NCBI GenBank assembly: GCA_016218415.1
Contig: JACRED010000012.1
Location: 1 to 64,000 of the forward strand
Source: Nitrosomonadales bacterium
GTDB taxonomy: Bacteria > Pseudomonadota > Gammaproteobacteria > Burkholderiales > Gallionellaceae
DNA length: 64,000 nt
Direction: 5' to 3'
A program made the position numbers and the translations under genes. Of this stretch, positions 39,584 through 48,255 are shown piece by piece. Below the pieces are notes generated by a model that was not told where the DNA came from, searched no databases, and saw only the letters and a program-made list of their open reading frames with translations. The first letter of the stretch is position 1. Each line of letters starts with the position of its first letter.

Positions 39584-40909
39584 ATGAGTAAAACCAAATC
39601 CCCGCCCAAAGTCGGCTTCGTCTCGCTGGGCTGCCCGAAAGCGACCGTTGATTCCGAGCACATCCTGACGCGTTTGCGCGCCGAGGGCTACCTGATCTCG
39701 GGCAGTTATCAGGATGCCGATCTGGTGGTGGTGAATACCTGCGGCTTCATCGACAGCGCGGTGGCCGAGTCGCTGGACGCGATCGGCGAAGCGCTGGCGG
39801 AAAATGGCAAGGTGATCGTCACCGGATGTCTGGGCGCGAAGGGCGATGTGGTGAAGCAGGCGCATCCCAGCGTACTTGCGGTCACCGGGCCGCATGCCAC
39901 CGACGAGGTGATGGAAGCGGTGCATCAGCATCTGCCTCAGCTGCATGATCCGTACATGGATCTGGTGCCCGCACAGGGCATACGCCTGACACCGAAACAT
40001 TTCGCCTACGTAAAGATCTCCGAGGGTTGCAACCATCGTTGCACCTTCTGCATCATCCCCAGCCTGCGCGGCGATCTGGTCAGTCGGCCGGTCGGCGACG
40101 TGATGCAGGAAGCGCAAAGTCTGGTCAACGCTGGCGTGAAAGAATTGCTGGTGATCTCGCAGGACACCTCTGCTTATGGTGTGGACGTGAAATACCGCAC
40201 CGGCTTCTGGGGCGGCAAGCCGCTGAAGACGCGTATGACCGAGCTGTCGGCGGCGCTGGGCGAGCTGGGCGTGTGGGTGCGCCTGCATTACGTCTACCCC
40301 TATCCGCACGTGGACGAAGTGATCCCGCTGATGGCGCAGGGCAAGATATTGCCGTATCTGGACATCCCGTTCCAGCACGCCAACCAGCGCATCCTCAAGC
40401 TGATGAAGCGCCCGGCCAGCAGCGAGAACGTGCTGGCGCGCATCAGGCAATGGCGCGAGATATGTCCTGACCTGACTCTGCGCAGCACCTTCATCGTCGG
40501 CTTCCCCGGCGAGACCGAGGAAGAATTCGAAGAGCTGCTGGATTTTCTGGAAGAGGCGCAGCTCGACCGCGTCGGCGCGTTCGCCTACTCGCCGGTGGAG
40601 GGTGCTGTCGCCAATGAATTGCCCGACCACATTCCGCCCGAAGTGCAACAGGAACGGCTCGCGCGCCTGATGCTGCTGCAGGAAGAGATCAGCGAAGAAC
40701 GTCTCAAGCGCAAGATCGGCAAGACCATCACCGTGCTGGTGGACGAGGTGGACGAAGACGGCGCGATCGCGCGCAGCTCGGCGGACGCGCCGGAGATCGA
40801 CGGGGTGGTGTATATCGAAGACGGGCAGCGGTTAAGCGTGGGCGATTTTGTCGAGGTGAAGATCACCGATTCGGACGAGCATGATCTGTGGGCGAGGATA
40901 GAAAAATAG
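39584..40909 (+). CDS. rimO: ribosomal protein uS12 methylthiotransferase RimO
   Basis: The 441-residue radical SAM enzyme adds a methylthio group to an Asp of ribosomal protein S12. It has an N-terminal UPF0004 domain ([28 protein letters not shown]), the radical SAM motif CNHRCTFC, and a C-terminal TRAM domain. The signature [19 protein letters not shown] fits RimO rather than MiaB. ATG at 39584 is preferred over GTG at 39581. Confidence 0.95.
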   Translation: MSKTKSPPKVGFVSLGCPKATVDSEHILTRLRAEGYLISGSYQDADLVVVNTCGFIDSAVAESLDAIGEALAENGKVIVTGCLGAKGDVVKQAHPSVLAVTGPHATDEVMEAVHQHLPQLHDPYMDLVPAQGIRLTPKHFAYVKISEGCNHRCTFCIIPSLRGDLVSRPVGDVMQEAQSLVNAGVKELLVISQDTSAYGVDVKYRTGFWGGKPLKTRMTELSAALGELGVWVRLHYVYPYPHVDEVIPLMAQGKILPYLDIPFQHANQRILKLMKRPASSENVLARIRQWREICPDLTLRSTFIVGFPGETEEEFEELLDFLEEAQLDRVGAFAYSPVEGAVANELPDHIPPEVQQERLARLMLLQEEISEERLKRKIGKTITVLVDEVDEDGAIARSSADAPEIDGVVYIEDGQRLSVGDFVEVKITDSDEHDLWARIEK

Positions 40910-40977
40910 TTGCTTGCATGGTCGTTTAAACCCCGATATTCTGACCGAGTTCCAACCCGCATAGTGGAGGTTGCATC

Positions 40978-41178
40978 ATGGCCAATAAATCTGATTCATC
41001 TGAAGTTGAAAAAGTGTCCTGCGCGATCTGCCGCAAAGAGGTTCCGCTATCCGAAGCGGTGATTCCCGAGGCGGCTGACTATGTGGCGCATTTTTGCGGT
41101 CTTGAGTGTTATGCGAAATGGAAGCGTCAGAGTGAACGCCCGGGGCAGCAGAGCGGTGATACCAAAAAGCAGGTGTAG
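40978..41178 (+). CDS. DUF3330 family small zinc-binding-like protein
   Basis: The 66-residue protein has Cys15, Cys18, Cys40 and Cys44 in the pattern CAICRKEVPLSEAVIPEAADYVAHFCGLECYAKW, the DUF3330 signature. Such proteins are known from mercury-resistance transposons and from chromosomes of sulfur- and metal-metabolising Betaproteobacteria. The role is unknown; a treble-clef metal site is likely. GGAGG stands 8 bases before the ATG. The stop codon is the first part of a 22-base palindrome. Confidence 0.85.
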   Translation: MANKSDSSEVEKVSCAICRKEVPLSEAVIPEAADYVAHFCGLECYAKWKRQSERPGQQSGDTKKQV

Positions 41179-41230
41179 CGTGCGCTGTGCGCACGATCTT
41201 CAGGTTTAATCGTGCGCACAGCGCACGCTA
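41176..41230. repeat. perfect 22-base inverted repeat (REP-like hairpin)
   Basis: Arms at 41176-41197 (TAGCGTGCGCTGTGCGCACG plus AT) and 41209-41230 are perfect complements around an 11-base loop CTTCAGGTTTA. Each arm also contains an internal GTGCGC/GCGCAC dyad. There is no T-run, so a simple terminator is unlikely. Confidence 0.85.
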
Positions 41231-41268
41231 CGCAGGCTGCTCTGATGCCCGATGTGCAAGGGTATCTT

Positions 41269-41700
41269 TCAGTCTGCGGGTTTGGCGTCGGGTCTGTTTT
41301 CCCTGCGTTCCTTGATCTTTTTGCGCATCGCTTTACGCTCTTCCGGTGACATTTCCTTGACATGCTCGCGCATCTCCTTGCGGCGTTCCGCGCGTTGTTC
41401 GGGAGTCATGCTGTCACGATCTTTTTCCATCTTCTCGCGAAGTCTGGCGCGCTCCTCAGGGGACATATTCTCCATGTGCTTGCGCATCTCTTTGCGCATC
41501 GCTTCGCGCTCTTCCGGTGATTTCTTCTTGAACTCCTCGCGCCTCTCCTTGCGTTTCTCGGCGCGCTGCTCCGGCGTCAGGTTTTGCATCTCCTCGTGCA
41601 GGGCTTCGCGATCTTTGGTTTCGGTATCGTCGGCCATCGCATTCAAGCTGAACGATGCAACGATAGTGGCGGCGATGAAGGATTTCATAAGGGCATTCAT
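41269..41700 (-). CDS. exported coiled-coil protein with PEER/PEQR repeats
   Basis: The 143-residue protein has a signal peptide (about 1-23, ending AMA), then about five imperfect repeats of roughly 19 residues beginning LTPEQRAEKRK, SPEEREAMRK, MSPEERARLRE, MTPEQRAERRK and MSPEERKAMRK. The mature part is almost entirely helical and very highly charged. It recalls periplasmic Spy/CpxP-type helical proteins, but the LTxxQ motif of that family is only partly matched. Function unknown. CAGGAG precedes the start. Confidence 0.8.
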   Translation of the reverse strand: MNALMKSFIAATIVASFSLNAMADDTETKDREALHEEMQNLTPEQRAEKRKERREEFKKKSPEEREAMRKEMRKHMENMSPEERARLREKMEKDRDSMTPEQRAERRKEMREHVKEMSPEERKAMRKKIKERRENRPDAKPAD

Positions 41701-41942
41701 GAATTTCTCCTGTAAGTGTTAGCGACCGTTGTCAGGCGCGGAGAGGATTGTACTCTTTGAAAAAAGCCCGGTCATTCGACCTGATTGCTGGAGTCTGGTC
41801 CGGCTGTCGCAGCCGGGTTCTGACCAAAAAATAATTTTCTGTTCTAAATAAACCCCTCCCAACCTCCCCTTGTCAGGGGAGGAGCTTAGCCTGCTGACGG
41901 TAATTCACCTCCCCTCCCCTGATAAGGGGAGGCCGGGAGGGG
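41701..41942. other. intergenic region with an inverted repeat pair
   Basis: It contains a hairpin-rich stretch and, from 41851, the two arms of the GC-rich dispersed repeat. No gene is seen. Confidence 0.5.
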
Positions 41943-41945
41943 TTA
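41851..41945. repeat. inverted pair of GC-rich dispersed repeats at the end of the DinG-type gene
   Basis: An arm at 41851-41884 (AACCCCTCCCAACCTCCCCT...) pairs with its inverted copy at about 41911-41944, with only a few mismatches over 34 bases. The right arm ends in the helicase stop codon. The structure may end its transcript. Confidence 0.75.
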
Positions 41946-43901
41946 AGCAGACTTGAAAAACGCCGCCGCTTCCGCTTCCACTCTTGTTCGCTTCATCGGC
42001 GGCAGGCTTTGCCAGATGCGCTTGCCGTAATGTTTGGTGATGATGCGCGGGTCGCAGATCATCAGCACGCCCCGGTCGGTCTCGTCGCGGATCAGCCTGC
42101 CCGCGCCTTGCTTGAGCGTGATGATGGCGCGCGGCAACTGGTATTCCATGAACGCGTTGTGTCCCTGCCTGTTGAGCTGTTCGATGCGCGCCGCGAGCAC
42201 CGGGTCGTCGGGCGGGGCGAATGGCAGTTTGTCGATGATGACCAGTGACAACGCCTCGCCGCGCACATCCACGCCTTCCCAGAACGACTGGCTGCCCAGC
42301 AGCACCGCGTTGCCGTGGTCGCGGAAGCGCGACAGCAGTTCGCTGCGCGAACCCTCTCCTTGCAGCATCAGCGGGTAGGTGAGTCCCTTGCGGTCGAATT
42401 CCGCGACCAGAATGTCGTAGGCGCGCTGCATCGCGCGCAGGCTGGTGAACAGCAGAAAGGCGCGCCCCTTGCTGGCTTCGATCAACGGCAGCGCTGCCTG
42501 GACCACCGCCTCGGTGTAGCCCTCGCTGTTCGGCTCCGGCAGCCCGGTCGGCACATACAGCAGCGCCTGCTCGGCGTAGTTGAACGGGCTGTCCCAGCAG
42601 GCGGTCTTTGCATCGAGCAGGCCCATCTCGTGCTGGTAGAGCGAGAAATTCTGCTTCACCGCCAGCGTCGCCGAGGTGAATATCCACGCGCGTGCATGGC
42701 CGCCGATCTGTTTGGCGAAGATCTCCGCGATCGACAGCGGCGTGGTGTTGAGCTGCAGCGAGTGGTGAAACACCTCCAGCCAGCGGACAACATCATCTCC
42801 CTCCCCATTTGAGGGGGAGGGTTGGGGTGGGGGTGGAGCCTTAGCCCATTTAGCTAATTGTTGAGACAATCCCTGCGCCCGCTGCCAGCAGTTCTCCAGC
42901 CCCTCGCTGCGCTCCGCCTGCTTCTCCAGCAGGCCGCTCAGTTGCGTCAGCTTCTCGCCTAATGTCTTCAGCGCGGGTGCGAACTCCTTGAAGCCCTCCG
43001 TCGCAATCGCGGGCATCCGCCCTTCCTTCTTGAACACCAGCCGCAGGTCGCGCGCGGCCTTGTCCAGCTCGTCGCAGGCCTTGGGCAGCGGCGCGAAATC
43101 TTTCGCCGATGCTGCCGCCTCGATGCGCGTATCCGTGGCGAGTTCGAGCAACAACGTGGTGGACAGGCTCTCGCCGAAAAACAAACTGGCGGTCTCCGGC
43201 AACTGGTGCGCCTCGTCGAAGATCACCGTGTTGCAGGCGGGCAGCAGCTCCGCCACGCCCTCGTCGCGCAACATCACGTCGGCGAAGAACAAATGATGGT
43301 TCACCACCACGATGTCCGCCTTCATCGCCTCGGTGCGCGCCTTGAGCACGAAGCATTCCTTGTGGTTGGGGCATTCCTGGCCGAGACAATTGTCACGCGT
43401 CGAAGTCACCTGCATCCAGATCGGCGCGTTCTCCGGCACATCGGCCAGCCCGCCCTTGTCGCCCGAGTCGCTGACCTTGGCGTAGCTCTTGATCTTGCCG
43501 AGATGCTTGATGTCCTCGCGCGTCTTGAACATGCCGTCCGATTCGGTGCGCGCCAGATGGTAGTGGCACACGTAGTTCGAGCGCCCCTTGAGCAATGCCA
43601 CCGATACCGGCGCCTTCAGCGCATCGCGCACCATGGGCAGGTCTTTCTGGAACAGCTGGTCCTGCAAATTCTTCGTGCCGGTCGAGATGATCACCTTGCC
43701 GCCCGCGAGCAGCGCAGGCACCAGATAGGCGAAAGTCTTGCCGGTGCCCGTGCCCGCCTCGACCACCAGGATTGCGTTGTCGCGTATCGCCTCGGCCACC
43801 GCCAGCGCCATCTCGCGCTGCTGCGCGCGCGGACGGAACGACGCCACCTCGGTGGCGAGCGGGCTTTGTTCGGAGAAAAAACGTTCGACTTCGAGGGACA
43901 C
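41943..43901 (-). CDS. DinG/YoaA-type ATP-dependent DNA helicase
   Basis: The 652-residue superfamily 2 helicase has Walker A EAGTGTGKT (48-56), an iron-sulfur domain with Cys112 and the group NCLGQECPNHKEC, the DEAH box IFDEAHQLPETA, and C-terminal motifs VLLGSQSFWEGVD and QGAGRLIRDETDRG. DinG/YoaA helicases unwind forked DNA and R-loops. Around residues 354-370 the protein carries KAPPPPQPSPSNGEGDD, which is a translated copy of a dispersed GC-rich repeat, without breaking the frame. YoaA-like identity is more likely than DinG proper, by length. Confidence 0.92.
   Translation of the reverse strand: MSLEVERFFSEQSPLATEVASFRPRAQQREMALAVAEAIRDNAILVVEAGTGTGKTFAYLVPALLAGGKVIISTGTKNLQDQLFQKDLPMVRDALKAPVSVALLKGRSNYVCHYHLARTESDGMFKTREDIKHLGKIKSYAKVSDSGDKGGLADVPENAPIWMQVTSTRDNCLGQECPNHKECFVLKARTEAMKADIVVVNHHLFFADVMLRDEGVAELLPACNTVIFDEAHQLPETASLFFGESLSTTLLLELATDTRIEAAASAKDFAPLPKACDELDKAARDLRLVFKKEGRMPAIATEGFKEFAPALKTLGEKLTQLSGLLEKQAERSEGLENCWQRAQGLSQQLAKWAKAPPPPQPSPSNGEGDDVVRWLEVFHHSLQLNTTPLSIAEIFAKQIGGHARAWIFTSATLAVKQNFSLYQHEMGLLDAKTACWDSPFNYAEQALLYVPTGLPEPNSEGYTEAVVQAALPLIEASKGRAFLLFTSLRAMQRAYDILVAEFDRKGLTYPLMLQGEGSRSELLSRFRDHGNAVLLGSQSFWEGVDVRGEALSLVIIDKLPFAPPDDPVLAARIEQLNRQGHNAFMEYQLPRAIITLKQGAGRLIRDETDRGVLMICDPRIITKHYGKRIWQSLPPMKRTRVEAEAAAFFKSA
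42791..42842 (-). repeat. dispersed GC-rich repeat translated inside the helicase gene
   Basis: On the plus strand it reads CATCTCCCTCCCCATTTGAG then GGGGAGGGTTGGGGTGGGGG. It matches the repeat pairs at 25981-26091 and keeps the reading frame, encoding a Pro-rich linker. Confidence 0.8.
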
Positions 43902-44041
43902 GATGGGAGATATGGTTATTTGCTGGGGGCAGGGTTATAGTGCGGTGGCAATTTTACGCGATGGTGGAACCAAAGGTTTGGATATCTAAATTTACTGATT
44001 GCTGAGCATCTATCGCACATTATCTAATTTATAACGCAAAC

Positions 44042-44995
44042 ATGATTAAGACAAAAACTGTATTTGTTCTGGGTGCAGGAGCCAGCATGCCTTATGGATT
44101 TCCATCGGGTGCTGAGTTGCGAGAATTTTTATGTGCTCCTATAACTGGTCTTCGTTCCAATAGAACAGTTGATTGGATAGGTCCCGTTACCAGACTGGGA
44201 GTAAGTGAAGAAACATCACTTCATTTTGCGGATGCGTTCCTTAAATCTGGGGTGGCATCTATAGATTCATTCTTATCCAGACGTTCAGGTGAATTCGGGG
44301 AAATCGGTAAATTTGCCATTGCCGCTATCCTATGTGCGCGTGAAGAATCGTCCACTTTGCATAGAACTGATAACAACGATGACTGGTATGGATATCTCTG
44401 GAATGCTTTGGTGGCAGGGATACATAAGCCTGATGATTTGGCCAGCAATCAAATTAGGTTTGTTACTTTCAATTACGACCGTTCACTAGAATATTTTTTA
44501 CAGCAATCGTGCAAAGAAACTTTTGGGTTGAATGATGAAGGGGCTAAGAAAGCTTTGGAACCTCTCAAGATAATTCATGTTTATGGACTGCTAGGGGAGT
44601 TAGAACAAGTTAGATCTTCGAAAGCAAGGCCGTATGTAACTAGAATGAGTGCCAGTGAACTGTCAATTGCAGCACAAGGAATTAAAATTATCCCAGAATC
44701 TAGAGATGATGCACCTGAGTTTGATGAATCGAAAGGGATGTTTGAGTGGGCTGAAAAGATATGTTTTCTAGGATTTGGGTTCGATCCCTTAAACGTATCT
44801 CGATTAAATTTGGAGTCTGTTTTTGCCCCCCAGCGAATTAGTGGACGTTTTACTCCAATTGTTGCATCGACATATGGCAAAACAACGGCTGAAATTGCTG
44901 CTATCGAGAGAGCAATACCCTCATCGAGCGGTTGGTGGAATAGATTTGACCAAAAGAATATTATGACCATAAGGGAAAGTGGCGTGTTGCTTTAA
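44042..44995 (+). CDS. SIR2-domain protein (SIR2_2-like), putative defence NADase
   Basis: The 317-residue protein has the nucleotide-binding start TVFVLGAGASMPYGFPSG, then RFVTFNYDRSLEYFL and IIHVYGLLGEL, the order of motifs in bacterial SIR2-like domains used in anti-phage systems (GAGxS, TxNYD, H-x-HG). The last motif reads HVYG instead of the common LHG. The gene is AT-rich relative to both neighbours and stands alone, both marks of transfer. In Thoeris, DSR and Avs-type systems such domains deplete NAD on infection. Here no partner gene is seen. Confidence 0.82.
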   Translation: MIKTKTVFVLGAGASMPYGFPSGAELREFLCAPITGLRSNRTVDWIGPVTRLGVSEETSLHFADAFLKSGVASIDSFLSRRSGEFGEIGKFAIAAILCAREESSTLHRTDNNDDWYGYLWNALVAGIHKPDDLASNQIRFVTFNYDRSLEYFLQQSCKETFGLNDEGAKKALEPLKIIHVYGLLGELEQVRSSKARPYVTRMSASELSIAAQGIKIIPESRDDAPEFDESKGMFEWAEKICFLGFGFDPLNVSRLNLESVFAPQRISGRFTPIVASTYGKTTAEIAAIERAIPSSSGWWNRFDQKNIMTIRESGVLL

Positions 44996-45060
44996 ATCGA
45001 ATCCAAAGGCGAATCCCAAATACCGGAGTCGAATTGTTTTTGCAGGAGTAAGCGACGCAC

Positions 45061-45696
45061 ATGAAAATCGAAATCTGGTCTGACGTGATCTGTCCGTGGT
45101 GCTACATCGGCAAGCGGCGCTTTGAAATGGCGCTCACCGATTTTGCGGGACGGGATGGCGTGGAAATAATCTGGCGCAGCTTCGAGCTGGGTGCCAAAGC
45201 GCCGCGCCAGCATCCGGGCACGCTGAATGAGTTGCTGGCGCGCAAATACGGCGTCAGCCCGCAGGAGGCGGCGGCGATGAATGCGCGCGTGAGCGGCATC
45301 GCCAAAGAGATCGGGCTGGAATACCATCTGAAAAATGCGCGTCCCGGCAACACCTTCGATGCGCATCGCCTGCTGCATTTCGCCGCTTCACAGCAATTGG
45401 GCGATCGTGCTACCGAGCGCATCATGCATGCGTATTTTTGCGAAGGGCTGCCGGTGGGAGATCGTGCGGCGCTGACCCGACTTGCGCCGGAGTTCGGTAT
45501 CGCCGAGAGTGATGCGCTGGCGATGCTGGAGAGCGATGCCTATGCCGATGCGGTGCGCGCGGACGAGGCGCGTGCGGCGGCATTCGGCATCAGCGGCGTG
45601 CCGTTCTTTGTGTTCGACGAGAAATCCGGCATCTCGGGCGCGCAGCCGGTTGAGGTGTTTGCCGAGGCGTTGCAACAGGCTGGCGCGACGGCTTAG
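45061..45696 (+). CDS. DsbA-family oxidoreductase, FrnE-like
   Basis: The 211-residue cytoplasmic thioredoxin-fold protein has CPWC at residues 11-14 in IEIWSDVICPWCYIGKRRFE, an all-helical insertion with NTFDAHRLLHFA, and the cis-Pro loop GVPFFVFDEK. These are hallmarks of FrnE/2-hydroxychromene isomerase-related DsbA proteins, involved in disulfide handling or oxidative stress. No signal peptide. A ribosome site GGAG lies about 14 bases upstream of the ATG. Confidence 0.9.
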   Translation: MKIEIWSDVICPWCYIGKRRFEMALTDFAGRDGVEIIWRSFELGAKAPRQHPGTLNELLARKYGVSPQEAAAMNARVSGIAKEIGLEYHLKNARPGNTFDAHRLLHFAASQQLGDRATERIMHAYFCEGLPVGDRAALTRLAPEFGIAESDALAMLESDAYADAVRADEARAAAFGISGVPFFVFDEKSGISGAQPVEVFAEALQQAGATA

Positions 45697-45716
45697 GGGG
45701 AACGCCGAATAAGTCT

Positions 45717-45790
45717 GTTCGTGGTGAGCCTGTCGAACCATGAACGGCTTATAGCAAGGCCGTTCACCCTTCGACAAGCTCAGGGCGAAC
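45717..45790. repeat. dispersed inverted repeat (TTCGACAAGCTCAGGGCGAACGG type)
   Basis: Two 32-base arms (45717-45748 and 45759-45790) pair with about seven mismatches around a 10-base loop. The right arm has CCCTTCGACAAGCTCAGGGC. A single arm of the same family is at 29870-29896. The repeat type is known to be scattered in many proteobacterial genomes. Confidence 0.8.
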
Positions 45791-45844
45791 GGTCATTTGT
45801 GTCGCCATGTTTGCTCCATGTGCTCCAGTGAAAGGAGAGCTGCC

Positions 45845-46381
45845 ATGACGATGAAATCATTCCCGTTGTCCAAAGTGTACCGCCTGCTGGAGCCGGGGCC
45901 GGTAACGCTGGTGACCACCGCGCACAAGGGCAAGGCGAACATCATGACCCAGTCGTGGCACACGATGATGGAGTTCGTGCCGCCGCTGGTGGGCTGCGTG
46001 ATCAGCGGGCGGAACCACAGTTTCGATGCGCTGGTCGCTACGAAGGAATGCGTGATCGCCATCCCGACGGTGGAGCTGGCTAAGCAGGTGGTGGGCATAG
46101 GTAACTGCTCGGGTAAGAAAGTGGACAAGTTCAAGAAATTCAAGCTGACGCCGCTGCCCGCGTCTGAGGTGGCGCCGCCGCTGATCGCCGAGTGTTGCGC
46201 CAATCTCGAATGCAGGGTGGCCGATAGCCGGATGGTGAACAAGTACAACTTCTTCGTGCTGGAGGTGGTCAAGGCGTGGATCGATACCGAGATGAAAAAT
46301 CCGCGCACCTTGCATCATCAGGGCAAGGGCGTGTTCATGGTGGCGGGCGAAACGATCAGGCTGCCTTCCAGGATGGCGTGA
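45845..46381 (+). CDS. flavin reductase-like (FMN-binding split barrel) protein
   Basis: The 178-residue protein belongs to the flavin reductase/flavoredoxin family: RLLEPGPVTLVTT, NIMTQSWHTMMEFVPPLVGCVISG, ATKECVIAIPT and a C-terminal NPRTLHHQGKGVFMVAGE are typical. It probably binds FMN and transfers electrons to an unknown partner. A ribosome site AAAGGAGAG precedes the ATG at 45845. A small membrane protein gene starts 4 bases downstream. Confidence 0.88.
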   Translation: MTMKSFPLSKVYRLLEPGPVTLVTTAHKGKANIMTQSWHTMMEFVPPLVGCVISGRNHSFDALVATKECVIAIPTVELAKQVVGIGNCSGKKVDKFKKFKLTPLPASEVAPPLIAECCANLECRVADSRMVNKYNFFVLEVVKAWIDTEMKNPRTLHHQGKGVFMVAGETIRLPSRMA

Positions 46382-46384
46382 GTG

Positions 46385-46795
46385 ATGGTGCGCTATCTCT
46401 ATGTCTGGTTCGTGCTGCTGGTGGTCGCCGTGATCAACGGTGCGTTGCGCGACTTCACCTATGGCAAGCATGTTCCCGAGCTGCTCGCGCACCAGATTTC
46501 CTGTGTGAGCGGCATCGTCCTGTTTGGCTTGGTGTTCTATCGGTATGTGCGCCGCTGGCCGCCTGCTTCGGCGCGGCAGGCGCTGAATATCGGCGGGTTC
46601 TGGATGGCGCTGACGGTTGCGTTCGAATTCCTGTTCTTCCATTACGCCGCCGGACATCCGTGGACTGAGCTATGGGCCAACTACGACATCGCAAGCGGCC
46701 GTTTGTGGCCGCTGATTGTGTTATGGGTGGCGTTCGGGCCTTATGTGTTCTATCGGCTTTCAACAAGCGCACGCGGTGCGGCAGGTGGCGAATGA
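46385..46795 (+). CDS. small four-helix membrane protein, unknown
   Basis: The 136-residue protein has four membrane segments (about 4-20, 36-53, 68-86, 105-122) and no recognised family. Aromatic residues are frequent. It sits between the flavin reductase and a DUF188 gene with overlapping or nearly overlapping ends (ATGA with the next gene), so an operon is likely. The ATG at 46385 is preferred over the GTG one codon earlier. Confidence 0.75.
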   Translation: MVRYLYVWFVLLVVAVINGALRDFTYGKHVPELLAHQISCVSGIVLFGLVFYRYVRRWPPASARQALNIGGFWMALTVAFEFLFFHYAAGHPWTELWANYDIASGRLWPLIVLWVAFGPYVFYRLSTSARGAAGGE

Positions 46796-47271
46796 TGCAG
46801 ATTTGGGTGGATGCCGACGCGTGTCCCAAGGTGATCAAGGAAATCCTGTTCCGTGCGGCGGAGCGGCGGCAGATACAGCTGACGCTGGTGGCGAACAAAC
46901 TGTTGTATTGTCCGCCCTCGAAAGTCATACGCGCGATGCAGGTGCCGGCGGGTTTCGACGTGGCCGACAACAGGATCGCCGAACTGGTCGCGCCGGGCGA
47001 TCTGGTGGTCACCGCCGATATTCCGCTGGCCGCACAGGTGATCGCGCGCGGCAGCCATGCGTTGAATCCGCGCGGCGAGTTTTATACCAAAGACACCATT
47101 CAGGAACGGCTGACGATGCGCAATTTCATGGATAGCCTGCGCGGCAGCGGCGTGGATACCGGCGGACCGCCGGCGTTCAGCCAGGGCGACCGGCAGGCGT
47201 TCGCGAATCAGCTGGACAGGTTTCTGGTCAGGCAATCAACAGGCGCGGCTCGGGATAGCCATCAGCGTTAA
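46792..47271 (+). CDS. DUF188 family protein (YaiI/YqxD)
   Basis: The 159-residue protein starts [25 protein letters not shown] and contains [15 protein letters not shown] and [10 protein letters not shown], the hallmarks of the DUF188/YaiI family with a PIN-like acidic centre. The function is not established; a nuclease-like fold is suggested for the family. The start overlaps the preceding stop (ATGA), with a second in-frame ATG one codon later. Confidence 0.9.
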   Translation: MMQIWVDADACPKVIKEILFRAAERRQIQLTLVANKLLYCPPSKVIRAMQVPAGFDVADNRIAELVAPGDLVVTADIPLAAQVIARGSHALNPRGEFYTKDTIQERLTMRNFMDSLRGSGVDTGGPPAFSQGDRQAFANQLDRFLVRQSTGAARDSHQR

Positions 47272-47295
47272 GATGCTGGAAGGAGGTGAGCGGCT

Positions 47296-48255
47296 ATGGG
47301 GATGTTCGGGAATTTATTCGGTCATGAGGACAAGCGGGGGGCACCCGAACTGCTACCCGCGATCGAGCGCGCCGTGGCTGCCGTAGAACCGATGCTCAGG
47401 CAGGCGAGCGGCTATCCGGACAATTACCGCAAGCCTGTCTTCGCCGCGCTGGAGTATGCGCATCACCTTGCGGGCAGCGTGCCCGGCCCGGTCGCGGTGG
47501 ACCGCGAGTCTTATGCGAAGGATGCCTTTGTACACGCGCTGTTCCCGGATGCCGATTTTGTCACGGAGGCGATCTGTTCCAGCCTGGCCTTGCAGGACTA
47601 CCTGCGCGACTTCCCCGGTAGCGACGAGGTGTATGCCTTGATGGGGATGCGGCGCTTTGAAAAGTCCGTGGTGGGGATGGAGTTGTCCGGTGAGGTCGTG
47701 CAACACGATGTGGCGCAAAAGGCGGTCTTTTTCACCAGCCATACGATAGACAACCCCGCGCCCAGCGAACAGCGCGCCAGGGAATTGGTCGCGATGAGTT
47801 TTTTCGACAGCCTGGTGGGCAAGGTGAAACAGCGGGTGGATCAGCGCAAGCAGGGCAAGCAGTCGCAGCTGCTCGAAAAAGATATGCTGATGGCGCGGTT
47901 ACGCACCGCGAATGCGCTGGAAAGGCCCGCGCTGGAAGCCGAGCTGGCCGGGATGATGGAGCGCTTGCAGGCTGCCGTCGGCTCGCTGGACTTGCGCAAT
48001 TACGCTGCGGATTTCGAGGCTGTGCTGCTGCATCCGGAAGAGTATCTGCGTCTCGATCAGACGCCGATCATGATGGACAGCATGGGCATCCGGCGCGCGG
48101 AAGACGCTGCGGGGAGCGGCAAGGCGATCATGTTCAACGACCTGATCGGATACGACAGGCGCGACTGGACAGTAACCATGGTGCGTTGCAGCCACTTGCA
48201 AAATGAATCTTTTGCGGAAAAACTGGACAAGGCCTATCGCAGGCTGGCGATCTGA
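47296..48255 (+). CDS. conserved-looking hypothetical protein (319 aa)
   Basis: The gene has a near-perfect ribosome site (GGAAGGAGGTGA) before the ATG and normal codon use, so it is real, but I do not recognise a family. The protein is soluble, mostly helical, with no signal peptide or membrane segment. Residues about 170-235 (SFFDSLVGKVKQRVDQRKQGKQSQLLEKDMLMARLRTA) are charged and probably coiled coil. It follows DUF188 after 24 bases on the same strand. Confidence 0.7.
   Translation: MGMFGNLFGHEDKRGAPELLPAIERAVAAVEPMLRQASGYPDNYRKPVFAALEYAHHLAGSVPGPVAVDRESYAKDAFVHALFPDADFVTEAICSSLALQDYLRDFPGSDEVYALMGMRRFEKSVVGMELSGEVVQHDVAQKAVFFTSHTIDNPAPSEQRARELVAMSFFDSLVGKVKQRVDQRKQGKQSQLLEKDMLMARLRTANALERPALEAELAGMMERLQAAVGSLDLRNYAADFEAVLLHPEEYLRLDQTPIMMDSMGIRRAEDAAGSGKAIMFNDLIGYDRRDWTVTMVRCSHLQNESFAEKLDKAYRRLAI

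Noticed and set aside
41252..41722. 156-codon plus-strand frame with RSSGD repeats
   Set aside because: The repeats only mirror the PEER repeats of the minus-strand gene, which has a signal peptide and a ribosome site.
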